64,000 nt of DNA, taken from NCBI GenBank assembly GCA_031769625.1, contig JAUIMM010000178.1:26407501-26471500 (forward strand). The letters run 5' to 3'. Positions within the stretch are counted from its first letter, which is position 1. Each line of letters begins with the position of its first letter. Shown piece by piece: positions 1 to 11,192 of the stretch. The stretch comes from Taudactylus pleione (taxonomy: Eukaryota; Chordata; Amphibia; Anura; Myobatrachidae). The notes beneath the pieces were generated by a model. That model was given only the letters and a program-made list of their open reading frames with translations, had not been told where the DNA came from and did no database searches. Both the position numbers and the translations under genes were made by a program.

Positions 1-80
1 CCTCTCCCTTGCCTGAGTACCTGTGTCAGCTGTTACCCTGCATCTTGCCTCCACTTGCAGTTTCCCTGGACATTATGTCT

Positions 81-171
81 CAGCCTGCAATTCACTTCAG
101 CCTGCCACTCACTTCAGCCTGCAATTCACTTCAGTCTGCAACTCATTTCAGCCTGCAATTCTTTTCAGCCT
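81..171. repeat. 17-bp tandem repeat (about 5 copies)
   Basis: Units resembling TTCAGCCTGCAATTCAC follow one another with small changes (AATTCAC, CACTCAC, AACTCAT). The array lies near the window edge and stops at a CTCACAAACCCTGG junction. The three open frames across it are a by-product of the repeat. The remainder of 172-450 shows nothing I can assign. Confidence 0.8.
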
Positions 172-639
172 CACAAACCCTGGAGTACTGGACTACCTTC
201 TATCACTACCTGGACTTTTTTCCGTTGCATCACTACAGTTTCCCAAGTGCACTTTAGACTTTGTTTTTCCACATTCATGTCTGTTAAGCCACTCATTAAA
301 AACTCCACGTTTATTTTTAAATCTGCTTCAGTGTCTGCTCCTTTTACCACCCTGGACCCACAACAAAACCAGAACCTCACAACTCTCCATAAACTGTATG
401 ATGGTCATGCATATCTTGTAGATACCTCGAGCATGTCATCTATTCTTTTATATACAATAGTGGCCAAAATTGTAGAAACCTTTTGGAAAATGTGCATTTT
501 TGAAGTTTAACAGCTTATAGCACTAATATATTTTAGTATTATACTAAAAAGCATACATGATTACAATGGCAATTTCATTTAGAACATAATACAATGAACT
601 TTATAACAATTTTACATTTTGAAAATAGTTATATTTATT

Positions 640-1560
640 GAACTGTGGGAAAGTACATTTCTTAGTTTTGCACAATATCCATTAGCGCTTTGTTTGGAAG
701 CCTTTTGCTGCAATTACATACCTCCCAACATTGGTGGCCAGTGGATGGGGACCCTTGGCATGCCTAAGGCGCGTCCATGGCAGGAAAGGGAGTGGAGCCT
801 AGGGAAAAGGGGGTGGAGCCTCACAGCACCCCTGTTTCTGCCACTGTGGGGGTGCCCAGCACTCTCCAAGTTGCTGGGGTGCCCCTAGGCTCTCTCTGCA
901 CTGTGCATAGATGTTGTGCGCATGTGCACAGCGTCTATTCATCCGCTATACAGAGCAGTGGTGTGTGCTCACCCAATCTTCCCACCCCCTCTACTGTGAG
1001 ACACTGATGTATTTACTGCTATTTAAAGTGTCATTGATCGCACAAATTCCTCCCACATCTTCACAGGTGGTGTTGTGCACTCAGGTAGCAAATGTTCTCC
1101 AAATCTTCTGTGGACATATTTCATTCCATCACTACCAAATATGGATATTCTGGTTTCGTCACTCCAGATGACACACTGTTCCATTGTTCTTCTGACCAAT
1201 TAATATGCTTTTTAGTCCATTCTGTCTTTGAGAGATAAAAGCATATTTTTCCTTGGAATTCTGGTCTTTAATCTAAAATATTGAAGTCTGCGTCGAACAG
1301 TCCTGGCACTGATGTTTACACCACATTCACGTAAATCATTTGAATAGCCTCAGATGATTTTCTTCTGTACTCAAGCATAGTTTTTTCATCCTTCTATCAC
1401 GGCATGGTGTTGTGGATCTTTTCGTACCTTTACCAGTTTGGTTTTGAATTGACTGAGTCTGTTGATACTTATTCCACAGTGCCTCCTTTGGTTATCTTCT
1501 TCACGTAAAATAGTCAACTCTTTTTACTTTGCTTGTCATCCTAAATAAGTTACTCAGCTT
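640..1560 (-). pseudogene. Tc1-like transposase pseudogene
   Basis: Conceptual minus-strand translation gives recognisable Tc1 transposase pieces in several frames. Around 1300 is a helix-turn-helix-like stretch (CGVNISARTVRRRLQ). Around 1165-1085 is WSDETRISIFGSDGMKYVHR, the block that contains the second catalytic aspartate of the DD(34)E family. Near 640-715 is the C-terminal end (NCSKRLPNKALMDIVQN, then stop). Stops and frameshifts separate the pieces, and the part that should hold the last catalytic glutamate is replaced by the 715-1010 insert. In the family this enzyme cuts and pastes the element at TA sites; here it cannot be functional. Confidence 0.8.
715..1010. other. Foreign insert inside the Tc1 element
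   Basis: This stretch is GC-richer than its surroundings, starts with ACATACCTCCCAACATTG and has repeated GGAGCC(T/A) blocks. It does not encode any transposase part, although it sits where the transposase C-terminal half should be. I read it as a second repeat that inserted with loss of Tc1 sequence. I see no clear terminal repeats or target duplication. Confidence 0.4.
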
Positions 1561-1867
1561 ACTTCAAGAAATGAAAGTAAAAAACACATAAAAAACAGTG
1601 ACCAACTTAGTGATAGTAAAAGAACTAATTAAGATGTTTTACTATCATTTCTGGTAGCAACAAATATGCTCCCTATCTTTATTTAGCTATAACTTTTTAT
1701 GTAATAAAGATAATTCTTTGCAGTGCATTATATTATGTATAAAATTATCTTTCCAATGAGATATACCTTCATAGGATTTTCTTTAAAAATAATGCAGTTA
1801 TATGCAATTGAACCCTAAAATCACACATTTTCCAAAAGGTTTCCACAATTTTGGCCTCTAGTGTATA

Positions 1868-2627
1868 CAATTTGACTAATGCTACTTATAATAGCTGAAA
1901 TTACCATGATGAAAATAGTATTATAGAGTATAAAGACCCCTGATACTGTATATCTTGGAAAGTTTTAACGGCTTAAATCACATAAAAATTGCTAAAAATT
2001 TTAGATTTGGATTTGAACACTGTACATTCCATAGATCTGAATGATGAATATAATAATACTTGCTTTACGGATCAGTGATCTAACTTCCAATTTGTTTTTC
2101 CACACTACAAATATGATTGAATATCCCTTCCTGTCTGGAAGACAGCTAGAATTACTGTGTTAGAATGACAGGCGTGACTGATTTGTTTTTATGTTACATG
2201 TCCTCTATAGTGGTTGGTTTCTCTATATGTGCTTTACAGTCATTGAAGCAATAGTATATAGTGATTTTTTTTTAGAATAACAATTATTAATTTTGATACA
2301 GTAATAGAAAACACTACTTTCCTTATTTACAAGATTTCTCAGTTTAGATGTATTTTCTGAGAACAGTGTAGTACCATTTGCAAATTTCCCAGCCATTTCC
2401 ATCTTTGATTTAATGGATCCATTCACCAGTTACAGCACCTTTTTATGTCCTTGTTACAAATCTGTATTAGTGAGATTTACATTACCAGACTTATTAGCAC
2501 ACATTACTGCTAATATACAGTACACATGCAGGATAAGACATCACTGTTAATATACAGTTGGAGGATCCTGTCGAGGTGACACCAGTGTCATTGTGACAAC
2601 ATCATTACATTAAAGATGCTCTTTACG
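1868..2627. other. AT-rich sequence, nothing recognised
   Basis: No convincing frame, terminal repeat or tandem array. Short poly-T runs only. Confidence 0.5.
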
Positions 2628-2773
2628 TGAAGCATGTGGCGTTGACACTTGATGCAAGAAAAAGGCAGTTGCAGAGAATTTTATATAATGACTCAATGTT
2701 ATATTGAAATAGTGGTTAAAATTCTCTGCGACTGCCTTTATTTTGCATCGAGTGCCGTCACCAATTGCTTCAT
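2628..2773. repeat. Short foldback element (MITE-like hairpin)
   Basis: Two arms of about 56 bp are imperfect inverted copies around a loop of about 32 bp. The left arm includes TTGATGCAAGAAAAAGGCAG and the right arm its complement TGCCTTTATTTTGCATCGAG. Arms differ by scattered substitutions. No coding content. It is probably a miniature inverted-repeat element; the superfamily cannot be told because I see no certain target duplication. Confidence 0.65.
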
Positions 2774-3660
2774 GTTTTACTGGCCTTGGATCATATTCTA
2801 TCAGAGGGCACCTGCATTACTGTAATTGTATTATATATTGGGGGGGGGGGTGCTGCTTGCCACAGATAAAATACACAGACACACACATCCAATAGAGATC
2901 AAGCATAGTATTTTTTTTTATTTAAGTGGGCACCCCTCGGGAATGGGTATTTATTCACTTTTGAGTGAATTCTCCAACTTACTGTACTATGCTATCTACA
3001 GACCTTGGTGAGGGTGAGGCTTGTGTGTGAGTTCATGCAAATAATATGGATTTCAGCAATAGGAATAATCAATTATTATGCAGTCATCAGAAAGAGAAAG
3101 ATCTGGATTTTATTAGCAGACAAGGTTGATAATCTGCAGTCATGGAAGGATTTAATGATCCTCAGTTTAAGATAAATTGAGTACTTTAAAATGAAACTGC
3201 ATATAATTTGAAATTAAACTGGCGTCCTGGGGCAAGGATTAATTTGTGATTCAAGAAAAAATATATATATTTTGCACTGGGAAATGACCTCAGTACTTAC
3301 ATATTTTTGTACAGCAACCAACTCTTTTACTTATTAGTGATAAAGATTAATTCTTAACTTTTTCTCTATCTACAGTATATATCTTATCTATATAACGTAG
3401 AAACAGAATTTGTAATTCGAGAATGTGGAGTTTCACAGAGTTTCCATCCAGTGAAGTAAGCCTATAAATTATGACTAGTCTTAAAAGCTCCTATGCAACT
3501 AAGCAATTTTTTGCACACATAAACTGGAAGTATATATTATGTGTATTGATTTAAAATAAAGCAAATGTAAAGCCATACATTAAGTGCTAACTCTCATTCT
3601 TGGTTGAAGCCACCCTTAACTAATAATGAACTACTGTTTGACAGAGTGTAATCACAAATA
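2774..3660. other. AT-rich sequence, nothing recognised
   Basis: Contains a G10 run near 2840 and a short (TA)n at 3260. I see no gene or mobile element that I can support. Confidence 0.5.
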
Positions 3661-4621
3661 GTAAAACTGAATGAGCTTTTTTAGTGGGACTGCACCGTTT
3701 AGACCCTGGTAGGCCTGAATCCAAAGGGTTTCTGGCTTCACCAATCAAAAAGGGCAATTTCGAAAAGGGCGCTGACAGTGATCCAATCATGGTTCAACGC
3801 ACCAGAACTCCTCCACCTTGTGCTGGCTTATATTGGCTGGTGTGAGTTGGCTCAGGGCAATTTGACGGCAGAGGAGAACACTGTTCCACCATGGCAGTCA
3901 AAAGAAGCAAGACATCAGAGATGATGCGGTCTACAGAAAATATGTCGGAGAAGATGGTAAATAGGTAATGTACAGGGTGCTCACTATGTGGGGGGGAGGT
4001 GTCGGTGCAAAGACCTTGGTGGAGAAAATCCATTATTCTCCTAATACATAAGTTTAATATTCATACATGTAAACATGTACAGGAGGTCTGCGCCTGATAA
4101 ACAACACGATAAGTTATATATAATATAATGGTAACGATATCCCTTTTATTTCAGTCACAATGCTTCCTTAGGGAGTCTGGAGCCCTCCAGAAGGCTGACA
4201 CGCGTTGGAGAAAGAGGTTTCAAGTAACCAAAATACCAGGGCAAGACACTCTGACAGCTCCAAGTCTCCTTCCTACCCAGTGAAGTTGAGCGTGCAGACA
4301 CCCAGCCGGACCTTGCTGTCTCCTGACGGACACAGCTCCAGAGGACACTGCGGGGACCAGGCCGGTGTGCAACTGAAGCACGCACACCGGAATACGGCCC
4401 GGATGATCGTGAAGTAGCAAGAAGACAGAAGACATCGGGCAGGTGAGGCCTCACCAGAGACTGTACATGCCGGTCAGGCTACGGACCTGTTAATTGAGAT
4501 ACCATGGTGACACTCTGCGGTGGGGATGAGGGACGCCTCACAACCCACCGATCTCCATCCAGATATCTCATATTTCAGTTGGCCATTTCAAACTCTGCAG
4601 TAGCCATTTTTAATATTATCA

Positions 4622-4795
4622 CATTTAAAAAACACGTGGCATGCTGATAGTGTATGCCACCTGCAATCCTGATGCTCGTTTCGCTATGTCAGCTTATTCA
4701 TAGCAGTTTGCTCCTATGAGTAAGCTGACATAGTACACGCCGCGTGCAGTCCTGACGAGCGTTTCGGTATCAGCATGCCATGTGTTTTTTAAATG
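4622..4795. repeat. Inverted repeat with a flipped inner segment
   Basis: Outer parts of two arms of about 82 bp pair with each other: CATTTAAAAAACACGTGGCA on the left and its complement on the right, plus AGCTTATTCATAG against CTATGAGTAAGCT next to the loop. Between them, however, a 34-35 bp block (left 4651-4684, right 4733-4767) is in direct, not inverted, orientation: both read CCTGA(T/C)G(C/A)(T/G)CGTTTCG. So one arm has its middle turned round. Confidence 0.75.
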
Positions 4796-5607
4796 TGTTC
4801 CACCTAACCACGCTGTACTCCTGTTGGTATGATGTATAAAGTGTATGTGAAAGTGCCGCACCAGACATAGAGGAAGAGAATGAATATTGTGTGACGTGCA
4901 CCTCAATATAGGTCCATATCTCAGAAAATTGTATTGAATTTACCTGATGGGAGACATACTTGGTGACATTGCTACTACGCCTGAATACGGGGCTATAGAT
5001 ATGCTCACTAACAGTCTCATAATAGCATCAATGGAAAATAAAACAGTTGCAACATATTGTAGCTAATCAACTATTGATACAAATACAGTGTGTCAATTGA
5101 CCTGTTACTATAGACTAAGAGAGACACTAATATATATACCAGTATTGATCCCTGATGGGAGATAATACGCAATTATACAAGATAATAATGTATATATGAA
5201 ATGGATGCAGGCCTGCATCATGTGTAATACTAACACATTTCAATTGCATATTATTCATTAAACGTTTTTTTATGTGTGTATATATATATATATATAAGGA
5301 AGGGATATATCACTATGTCTCATATGAGGGATAATAGGAAGTAAACTATGAAAATACCAGCAGTGAAACATTAATAATACATTTTAACTGGGAATTATTT
5401 TTGGTTATAAGATATATTGAATTACTACACCAACAGGGACCTTTAATAATACTTACCAAGCAGGAGTACAATCAAAATTAGTCAGACAAATTGGATTAAA
5501 AGCACAATGATATAAAAGAGTGAATAATTGTGGACAACACAGAGTTTTATGAATTTTATTATACAAAAAAAAACAAAAAATATTTTGCTGTTTATATTTA
5601 TGTTTTA

Positions 5608-5705
5608 ATAAAGGTTATGTTTTATAATTCTTTAGGGTCATTACTGAACATAATATGATATGAGTTTAGCCTGTGAGTGCCCCTTAAAGGAATACTTTGC
5701 TCTTT
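5608..5705 (+). repeat. Shared 3'-terminal module, copy 1
   Basis: TTTTAATAAAGGTTATGTTTTATAA followed about 50 bp later by GTGAGTGCCCCTTAAAGGAA. The same arrangement occurs at 20990-21085 and 45740-45830. It contains AATAAA and looks like the 3' end of one retroelement family. Confidence 0.55.
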
Positions 5706-5799
5706 TTTTTTCTAAATGCAATTACTCTTATTCCTGGGTGCACCTCCCCTATAGTTATTATAGTTGAAGTAGGATACCTAAATTTGAGAAAAGGCAATA

Positions 5800-6054
5800 T
5801 TTAGATAAGGGTCTGTGTGGATATTTTCCTTTTTGAAAACAGCAAAAGAGCTAATGCCAGCCGCCAAAATCCAGTTAAAGATTGAGGTATCGGGCCCCGG
5901 AAGTCCAGAGGCAGCAAAGGGATTCACTCTTAGGGTGTATACCCAGAAAGAGCCTGTGGAGGAGTCACTGGCTGAATCCAGACTGGTTCAGCCAAAGGCT
6001 ACAGGACTGGTAGGACCCTGTTCAATTTTCCACTAGACCTCTATGGTTGTAAAG
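5800..6054. other. Unrecognised segment with a short open frame
   Basis: An open plus-strand frame of 73 codons (5815-6036) starts MWIFSFLKTAKELMPAAK and resembles no family I know. It is directly followed by a tandem repeat. GC content is higher than nearby. I treat it as repeat-derived and not as a gene. Confidence 0.3.
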
Positions 6055-6425
6055 GGGGATGGACCTGTAGTCAGGCATTAGGCCCATGGCACGTAAGACA
6101 CTAAGCCCTATAGTTATCAAACTGGTCCCACTGATAGGTGGGCATTTGGCATGTAATAGCACTAGGCCCTATAATTATCTTATTTGCCCCACTTGTAGGT
6201 GGGGCACTAGGCCCTTTAGTTATGCAATTGGCCCCACTGACAGGTGAGCATTAGGGCTTTGGCACATAAGGGTACTGGACTTTTCCTATAGTCATCTTAT
6301 TAGCCCCATTTACAGGTGTCTATGAGGCCCATGGTGTGGAAGGGCTCTAGGTCTTATAGCCTCATAAGTCCTACTGATAGGTGGGTATTAGACCGTGGTA
6401 CTTGAGGGCACTAGACCTCATAATA
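6055..6425. repeat. Irregular tandem repeat, units of about 47-73 bp
   Basis: About five units, each with a variant of CCCCACTGATAGGTGGGCAT and then GCACTAGGCCCTATA. Unit length varies because of internal deletions. No coding content. Confidence 0.7.
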
Positions 6426-7489
6426 GTATTCAATCTCCATGGTTAGGCAGGTGCTGGGATTGGGGCATCTGTGGGTGGCTAGCCCAAGAGGCCAGGATGA
6501 ACTGAATGCCCCAGCAGCTCTTGGTGTGAAGGGGCTTTGCTCCCACATCATGTTGAGCACTGAGTGTGTTCCTGTATCGAAGGAGCGGCTTCAGCTGCTG
6601 CCAATGGACTTAGCTGATGCGCCTGCTGCCAAATTGCTGTTAGGGAAGGTTTACATTGGAAAGCCAGCCTGCATAGAAATAGGATGTTGACATAGTAGTG
6701 TTTGTTTTTGACAATGTATGGTAGTTTTTGCTGGTCACTTGCTATTATTAGGATTGTTAAGTATTGTTAGCTGAGGCTAGTATACCACACTTCAGTTGGT
6801 TAGTCATACCACTGACACATTAGGCTACAGTTAGTTTTGGCCAATGTGTCATTCAGTAACCTAGTTGTTTAGAGGAGTGACAAGTAAAGCAAATGGTAAG
6901 GTGTGTGCGGGTAGTGTATATGCAGGTGCTTGCGAGACCAACAACGAGGTGACAAGAACAGTGTCAGTGAGAGTTACGTTACTTCTCTTTATGTCTTTGT
7001 CCTCTCTCCTTTTCCCTGGCCCAGTAAGTAACTCTACCTGTTTGTATATATTCTATGTCCCACTTCAGCTGTGATGGGACAGGGTGACTGAGGACTTCAT
7101 TAGGGTGATGGTCTTTGTTACCCATTTTCTTGTAGTATTCCCCATGCTAGTGCCATTGCACTTACTATTAATTTCTTCTCTGCAGGTTTATATACAGTGC
7201 TGCTGAAACAATATGGCATCTGCTCTTACATACAGAAGAATTGGGAGGTGTAATTGCATACAGTAGATACAGTACGTATGCATTAGGATGTGCATATATC
7301 ACATTAGGTGATTAGCATTCTGTTTGCATTCCATTCACAGCAGGCATCCAGAATTGCGTTCAAATTATGTATGAATCAGGCCCTCTGAACATTAGTGTAG
7401 ATTGCTTAATTCTTTCAATTTTGTATTGGATGAGCCTAAAAGAATTCAGTAAGACACATGACTGCTGATACGAATATACATAGAATTAG
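6426..7489. other. Unassigned sequence
   Basis: Contains short open frames (6439-6690 and 6865-7074) without recognisable similarity or conserved motifs. Nothing else supported. Confidence 0.4.
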
Positions 7490-8682
7490 TCACGCAGCAA
7501 CCATTTAACCATTGATCTCTCCCCCTCTCTTCTGACTCGTATCTCCAACTGTCTCTCTGCTATCTCTTCCTGGATGTCCCAGCGATTTCTTAAACTTAAT
7601 ATGTCTAAGACAGAGCTGATCGTCTTCCCTCCCTCCCACATCACCTCACTTCCCACTATTTCTTTATCAATTGATGGAATAACTATCTCATCTTGTCCCA
7701 AGGTGCGCTGTCTTGGAGTTATCCTGGACTCATCCCTCTCCTTCAAACCACATATCCAGAACCTTTTACAGTCCTGTCGTTTCCATCTCAAAAATATTTC
7801 TAAGATCAGACCCTATCTCACCCAGGATGCTACCAAAACACTCATACACTCACTGGTCATCTCCAGATTGGACTATTGTAACCTCCTCCTATCTGACCTC
7901 CCCAAATCCCATCTCTCTCCTCTCCAGTCTATCCTTAATGCTGCTGCACGGCTTATCTTCCTCTCCAAATGCTCTACATCTGCCTCCCTTCTCCTACAAG
8001 CCCTCCACTGGCTCCCCTTCCCTTTTAGAACCCAATTTAAGGTTCTTACGCTCGCTCACAAAGCCCTCACCCAATCTTCTCCCATATACATCTCTTATCT
8101 CATCTCCCTTCACGCTCCTCTCCGCCATCTTCGTTCAACTAATGCACGCCGCCTTTCATGCCAGCTGATTACTTCCTCCCACTCCCGCCTCCAAGATTTT
8201 TCCCGCACTGCTCCCCACCTCTGGAACTCTCTCCTACTCCCCAATCAGACTCTCCACCTGTTTGCAATCCTTCAAACGGGCTCTCAAGACCCACTACTTC
8301 ATCAAAGCCTTCCAGCTATCATTCTAACTCCTTGCTACATGCTCCTTCCTCCCCATGTACCCCATCTGTGTCAACTCAGTTTGTCTTCCCCCACCTTTTT
8401 AGAATGTAAGCTCTCACGAGCAGGGCCATCTACCCTCTTGTGTTTCTCCTTACTATAGCGTCATTTACTTCTTACTCACCACTAGGGCACCTAACACTTG
8501 GTTGCTTATGCTCTTTTGCTTATCTGGGTGATATGGTCGCTAATGTAGCAATATATATTATCCATGTCCTGTATTGTATTGTTCTGTAAGTCACTTGTCT
8601 ACAATTTGTTTATGTACTTTGTAAGGCGCTGTGGAACACTTGTGGCGCCATATAAATAAATGATGATAATAATAATAATAAA
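7490..8682 (+). mobile_element. 5'-truncated L2-like LINE
   Basis: The segment begins inside the reverse transcriptase C-terminal region, carries through the stop codon and a 3' UTR, and ends in a microsatellite tail (ATAAATGATGATAATAATAA). The end block TTGTAAGGCGCTGTGG followed by GCGCCATATAAATAA is typical of L2-type LINE 3' ends in amphibians. 5' truncation and a short-repeat tail are the usual products of LINE target-primed reverse transcription. Two relatives lie nearby (9024-9836 and 12592-13130). Confidence 0.88.
7574..8458 (+). pseudogene. L2-like LINE reverse transcriptase, C-terminal part
   Basis: A 294-codon open frame holds the thumb and C-terminal region of a CR1/L2-group reverse transcriptase. 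Diagnostic blocks are LGVILDSSLSFKPHI near residue 45, SLVISRLDYCNLLLSDLP near 95, LQSILNAAARLIF near 115, and ALHWLPFPFR near 142. The palm domain with the catalytic (F/Y)xDD motif is missing because the element is 5'-truncated; the reading frame is already open upstream of the first Met (from about 7490). The intact family protein would copy LINE RNA at a nicked target. The frame is unusually well kept, which suggests a fairly recent insertion, but the fragment cannot act alone. Confidence 0.85.
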
Positions 8683-9023
8683 CAAATAGTAATAGCACAG
8701 ATCTGCATGATTGGTCCTAGCCACACTTTTATAAATTCTATGTTTATTTACTTAATTATGAAATACACATACCATACCATTCAGGCAGGTGAGTCCAAAG
8801 AAGCTGTTGATGATGATGATGCCTGACACATTTTTACTGGGGTTAATTTTCAGTTGGACACCTTTGCAAAAGATGTGGCATATTTACATATATACTGTAT
8901 ATTTAGTTAGATGTATCTCAAGCAAGCATGTATACTGTATATTTAGTCAGATGTATCTTAAGATACATGCAGATCAAAACCAGTAGCATTGTGCCAATCC
9001 TACTTCAGCAAGCATGTATACTC
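8683..9023. other. Unassigned sequence between two LINE fragments
   Basis: Holds a local duplication: TATACTGTATATTTAGT(T/C)AGATGTATCT(C/T)A occurs twice (about 8898 and 8932). Nothing else recognised. Confidence 0.5.
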
Positions 9024-9800
9024 CCTGACTGCCACCTCTCTCCACTACAAGCTGTCCTTAATGCTGACCCAGCTCATTTTTCTCTCCAAATTTACTACAT
9101 CTTCCTTCCCGATCCTTTATTCTGCAAAAGATTATGATCTCTCCTAAAAATCCTTTCCCTTCAGAACCCAAGTCAAACTTCTCACAATCACTTACAAAGC
9201 CCTCACCCAATCATCTCCCATTTACATCTCTGATCTTCTCTTTCTTCATACACCTCCCCGCTCACTTCTTTCCACACATGAACTCCGCCTCTCCTCCCAA
9301 CTGACTACTTCCTTCCACTTCCGCAGCCCAGATTTTACCTGTGTTGCTCCTTACTGTACTTCTGGAATGGTCTCCCCCTCCCTATCAGACTCTCCACCTC
9401 TCTACAAAACTTCAAGCAGGCTCTCAAGACCCACTTTTTTTTATCAAAGCCATCCAGCTCTCATCCTAACCCACTGCTCCATGCTCCTTGCTCACTGTCT
9501 CTCTACTGTCTGTCTGCACCTCCCCTTTAGACTGGAAGCTCTAATGAGCAGGGCCATCTTCCATCATGTGCTTTTCCTTCCCTCACTTTTACCATCACCT
9601 CCTCCCCACCACCTACAATGGCAACCAACCCTTGAGTTTTGCCGTCCTACTGCTTATTTGAGGATTATGACTGCCAATGCAGCAATGTCTACAAAGCATG
9701 TCCTGCAATTTTCTGTACTGTGTCCCTTTTTGCTTGTTTTGTTCATACTGTTTCTGTGTTTTGTACATTGTAAGGTGCTGTGGACCCCTTTGCAGCACTA

Positions 9801-9836
<36 letters not shown>
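9024..9836 (+). mobile_element. Second 5'-truncated L2-like LINE, decayed
   Basis: Sequence parallels 7910-8680 in the same order: CAAGCTGTCCTTAATGCTG, ACAAAGCCCTCACCCAATC, CTCTCAAGACCCAC, GAGCAGGGCCATCTTCC, TTGTAAGGTGCTGTGG. The reverse transcriptase frame is broken by indels. It ends in a (TA)n tail (9803-9835) instead of the ATAAT tail of the first copy. It is shorter at the 5' end than its neighbour. Confidence 0.85.
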
Positions 9837-9841
<5 letters not shown>

Positions 9842-10208
9842 GAAAATAATAAATAATGCTTCATGACAGCATAGGGTAGCATATAGATGTGAATGTATTT
9901 TTAGTAAATGTGAAAGCCACATTACCCTACTTGCACACAGTGTCATGTATAGAAGGGATTCTTGTTTTGGAAGTTATTAATAAACATAACACAAATACAT
10001 TCAAATACTACTACCTACTGTTTATGAGATTGCTGCTCATATCTTGGGACTTTGTGCTCAGTCATTCCTCCTGCCAATATCTCCTTAGCCATTTGGCTTC
10101 AGTTCACTGTCACTGCCTACTGAAGAACGAGGGAGAACATCAACCTCACCCTTGCACAAAAATATAAGTGCAAACTGCTGCTGAGACTTTAGCTGTCTGG
10201 CTTCAGAC
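9837..10208. other. Unassigned sequence
   Basis: No repeat boundary or coding signal that I can support. Confidence 0.4.
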
Positions 10209-10223
10209 TATTAACAATTACTG

Positions 10224-11177
10224 ACAAATCTCAGGTGCACAACTCCAAATTACTGATAATTTATAAATGCAATACAATTTTGCAATCAATAGAGGTTTTT
10301 TAGCATAATCATGGCCAAGGTTATGGGCCTACCTACCATATCCAGGTAACCTCTTTAGGGTTGCATTTATATATTATCAGTAATTTATAGTTGTGCACCT
10401 GAGATTTGTCTGTTTCTGTGCCTGCAATTAGTCTCATCAGGTAGCACCTCCCATTATATATATTTAGGATGTGCAGTCCAGGAACCTTTCCTATATACTC
10501 CATTTAATGTGATTTATTGCACACCTGAGGGAAAGGAGACGCCCTCAGTCTGGATTAGCACCCCTTCCTTATTGGTTTAAAAGCATGGAGTCTGGTAATG
10601 TATATGCACACTAGTATTAGGCACAATTCTAGGTAAGTCCTACAAGTTATATACTGTAGTGCAACTTTGGTTAATTTTTGGGGCGTGGGTCCCCCTGGAT
10701 TGCTTTGGGTGATCTGTTTCAGGGCACCGCATTATATCACATTTTTGTTTTATAACACATTTTAACCCGTCACTGTTTGTTTATTATACATGTACTTCAC
10801 TTTTTTATTTTCATTCTTTTTAAGCAGCTGTGGCTGCTCTTATCGATCTCTTTTGCACGGCACTTTTCTTACTATGGTGGTGCCCTGCGGCGGCTTAGCT
10901 GGGTTAGTTTGGGGTGTCCTGGGCTCTAGATTTGAACCCCAGTATGTTAGGGACCTACCCTAAAGAGGTTACCTGGATTTAGTGGGTAGGCCCATAACCT
11001 TGGACATGATTATGCTAGAAACCTCTACTGATTGCACAATTTTATTGCATTTATATATTATCAGTAATTTGTAGTTGTACACCTGAGATTTGTCTGTTTC
11101 TGTGCCTGCAATTAGTCTCATCAGGTAGCACCTCCCATTATATATATTTAGGGTGTGCAGTCCAGGAACCTTTGCTA
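10224..11177 (+). mobile_element. Foldback retroelement with 15-bp target duplication
   Basis: The copy is flanked by TATTAACAAT(T/C)ACTG at 10209-10223 and 11178-11192 (14 of 15 match). Inside, 10222-10361 is an inverted copy of 10957-11096, and 10361-10497 is a direct copy of 11045-11180, so the left end is a head-to-head pair of the same terminal module. The module ends GTGTGCAGTCCAGGAACCTT. The middle contains blocks (CCTACC...CCAGGTAACCTC...AGGG, GGCTTAGCTGGG, TTTGAACCCCAGTATGTTAGGGAC) that match the element at 47215-48101. No protein is encoded. A long, near-exact duplication and an asymmetric tail fit target-primed insertion and not a cut-and-paste transposase. Confidence 0.7.
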
Positions 11178-11192
11178 TATTAACAATCACTG

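Larger units (their letters stand above)
451..1867 (-). mobile_element. Decayed Tc1/mariner element
   Basis: The ends are imperfect inverted repeats: the left end starts TATACAATAGTGGCCAAAAT and the right end, read inward on the other strand, starts TATACACTAGAGGCCAAAAT. Both continue into TTGTAGAAACCTTTTGGAAAATGTG or a close variant, and both are bounded by TA, as expected for Tc1/mariner. The length (about 1.4 kb) fits the superfamily. A transposase remnant is encoded on the minus strand. About 290 bp of the interior (roughly 715-1010) has been replaced by unrelated GC-richer sequence. The element is dead. Confidence 0.85.
3690..5705 (+). mobile_element. Probable non-autonomous retroelement (Penelope-like?)
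   Basis: The segment runs from a GC-richer head (3690-4560) into AT-rich sequence and ends with a 3' module that recurs at two other places in the window (AATAAA-rich, then GAGTGCCCC). Near 4155-4215 is a degenerate hammerhead-like sequence: CTTAGGGAG, a strong hairpin (TCTGGAG/CTCCAGA), then GACACGCGTTGG. An inverted repeat lies at 4622-4795 and a (TA)n tract at 5277-5296. No reverse transcriptase is encoded. Boundaries are approximate and no target duplication was found, so the unit may be a mosaic of repeats. Confidence 0.4.

Noticed and set aside
23..510. Several overlapping open frames at the left edge
   Set aside because: They overlap in different frames, run across a 17-bp tandem repeat and have no recognisable domain.
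5815..6036. Possible exon or small gene
   Set aside because: No known domain, no convincing splice or promoter context, and it borders directly on tandem repeats.
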